NCBI GenBank assembly: GCA_910574455.1
Contig: CAJSYZ010000004.1
Span: 2,170,001 to 2,234,000 of the forward strand
From: Trichaptum fuscoviolaceum
Lineage: Eukaryota; Basidiomycota; Agaricomycetes; Hymenochaetales; Trichaptaceae
Length of the DNA: 64,000 nt
Direction of reading: 5' to 3'
Notes under the pieces: model-generated
Told to the model about the DNA's origin: nothing
The model's input: the letters and a program-made list of their open reading frames with translations, nothing else
Databases searched by the model: none
Position numbers and translations under genes: made by a program
In this document: positions 63,733 to 64,000 of the stretch, piece by piece
Position numbering within the stretch: the stretch's first letter is position 1
Layout: the number at the start of each line of letters is the position of its first letter

Positions 63733-64000
63733 ATGCCAGCTATCCGCAACACTCGTCAAGGACTTCCGAACCGCGTCTTTCGAACCCCTCATCCTCGAAA
63801 TGTCAAACCAACGCGACAGCGATTCATTGACGGCACCCTTCCTCCTCCCGATCTCGAGCAACTTCTACCCGGCATCACCTTCCAACAGACACTACAGACA
63901 CGACGACAATGTGCAGCTACACTTCTGCATAATGGCAAACTTCGCGACCTCACTCAGAATGTCACTGTCAGCCCCCTTCCCCATATTGTCTACACCACTC
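63733..64000 (+). CDS. Accessory ORF D, truncated by the window end
   Basis: ATG 63733, two bases after the stop of ORF C, open for 89 codons to the window end. The sequence starts MPAIRNTRQGLPNRVF and has FIDGTLPPPDLEQLLPGI. Unknown function. It continues the compact chain of ORFs after pol. Confidence 0.5.
   Translation, partial: MPAIRNTRQGLPNRVFRTPHPRNVKPTRQRFIDGTLPPPDLEQLLPGITFQQTLQTRRQCAATLLHNGKLRDLTQNVTVSPLPHIVYTT

Larger units (their letters stand above)
54419..64000 (+). mobile_element. Retroelement 3: Ty3/gypsy chromovirus with long leader and extra ORFs, truncated by window end
   Basis: 5' LTR, self-complementary primer site, a leader of about 2.7 kb with open frames but no ATG, gag, a zinc-knuckle ORF, pol with chromodomain, then at least four extra ORFs. 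No second LTR appears before 64,000, so the element exceeds 9.58 kb. A GTTGC duplication (54414-54418) would be expected after the 3' LTR. Confidence 0.9.

Noticed and set aside
1..64000. CRISPR array, bacterial operons, ribosome binding sites
   Set aside because: The sequence is eukaryotic with spliced genes; no regularly spaced direct repeats are seen.
63730..64000. 3' LTR of retroelement 3 at the window end
   Set aside because: No TGTTACGCATC tip is present before 64,000.

Overview
The window looks like a repeat-rich chromosome segment of a mushroom-forming basidiomycete (Agaricomycetes). Genes with several exons carry short GT-AG introns (mostly 35-70 nt). There is a Plavaka-type transposase gene, three Ty3/gypsy chromoviruses with C-terminal chromodomains, and several basidiomycete-type orphan proteins. 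Many apparent ORFs in the window are antisense or out-of-frame shadows, or rest on GTG/TTG starts. I rebuilt genes from splice sites and reading-frame phase instead.

Layout. 1-7.3 kb: flank with two ordinary spliced genes, a DUF2235 hydrolase (2043-3709) and a JAMM/MPN-like protein (5369-6118). 7.3-47.6 kb: a candidate giant DNA transposon of about 40.3 kb. It is bounded by a roughly 28-bp terminal inverted repeat starting CATCAGGGAA at 7297 and ending at 47640, with a shared inverted subterminal 15-mer. It holds an apparently intact Plavaka transposase gene (25569-30409, minus) and three large companion genes: an 819-aa coiled-coil protein (12019-14685, minus), a 557-aa orphan (16671-24806, plus) and a DUF6532-like gene (30887-47038, plus). 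A decayed PAK/Ste20 kinase copy lies near the left end. The spaces between these genes are packed with a small vocabulary of palindromic words. 47.6-54.4 kb: a 603-bp MITE, a vWA-domain gene (50825-51923), a 165-aa orphan (52576-53246) and a P/Q/S/T-rich gene cut by a retrotransposon. 54.4-64 kb: the third retrotransposon, running off the window.

Nesting. Element 1 (16872-23177, plus, LTRs identical by eye) sits in the 557-aa gene at an intron-exon border. Element 2 (34711-45549, minus, two LTR differences) sits in the DUF6532-like gene at an exon-intron border. Element 2 itself carries a 4.49-kb TIR element in its leader, and that element carries a 759-bp MITE. A second, apparently identical MITE copy sits in an intron of the Plavaka transposase. 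Element 3 (54419 to beyond 64000) cuts the P/Q/S/T-rich gene.

How the retroelements work. All three have an 11-nt primer-binding site complementary to 11 nt inside their own LTR, as in Tf1-type self-priming, rather than a tRNA site. In all three, pol is in the -1 frame relative to gag, with a slippery-type heptamer at the gag stop. Element 3 is the most unusual. Its predicted transcript start lies 39 nt after the start of a TATA box and is followed by about 2.88 kb without a single ATG in any plus-strand frame, up to the gag ATG at 57674. Most of that stretch is nevertheless long open, protein-like, methionine-free frame in register with gag, including a degenerate H2C2-like segment. After pol come at least four compact, overlapping extra ORFs, the first starting with an ATGA stop/start overlap.
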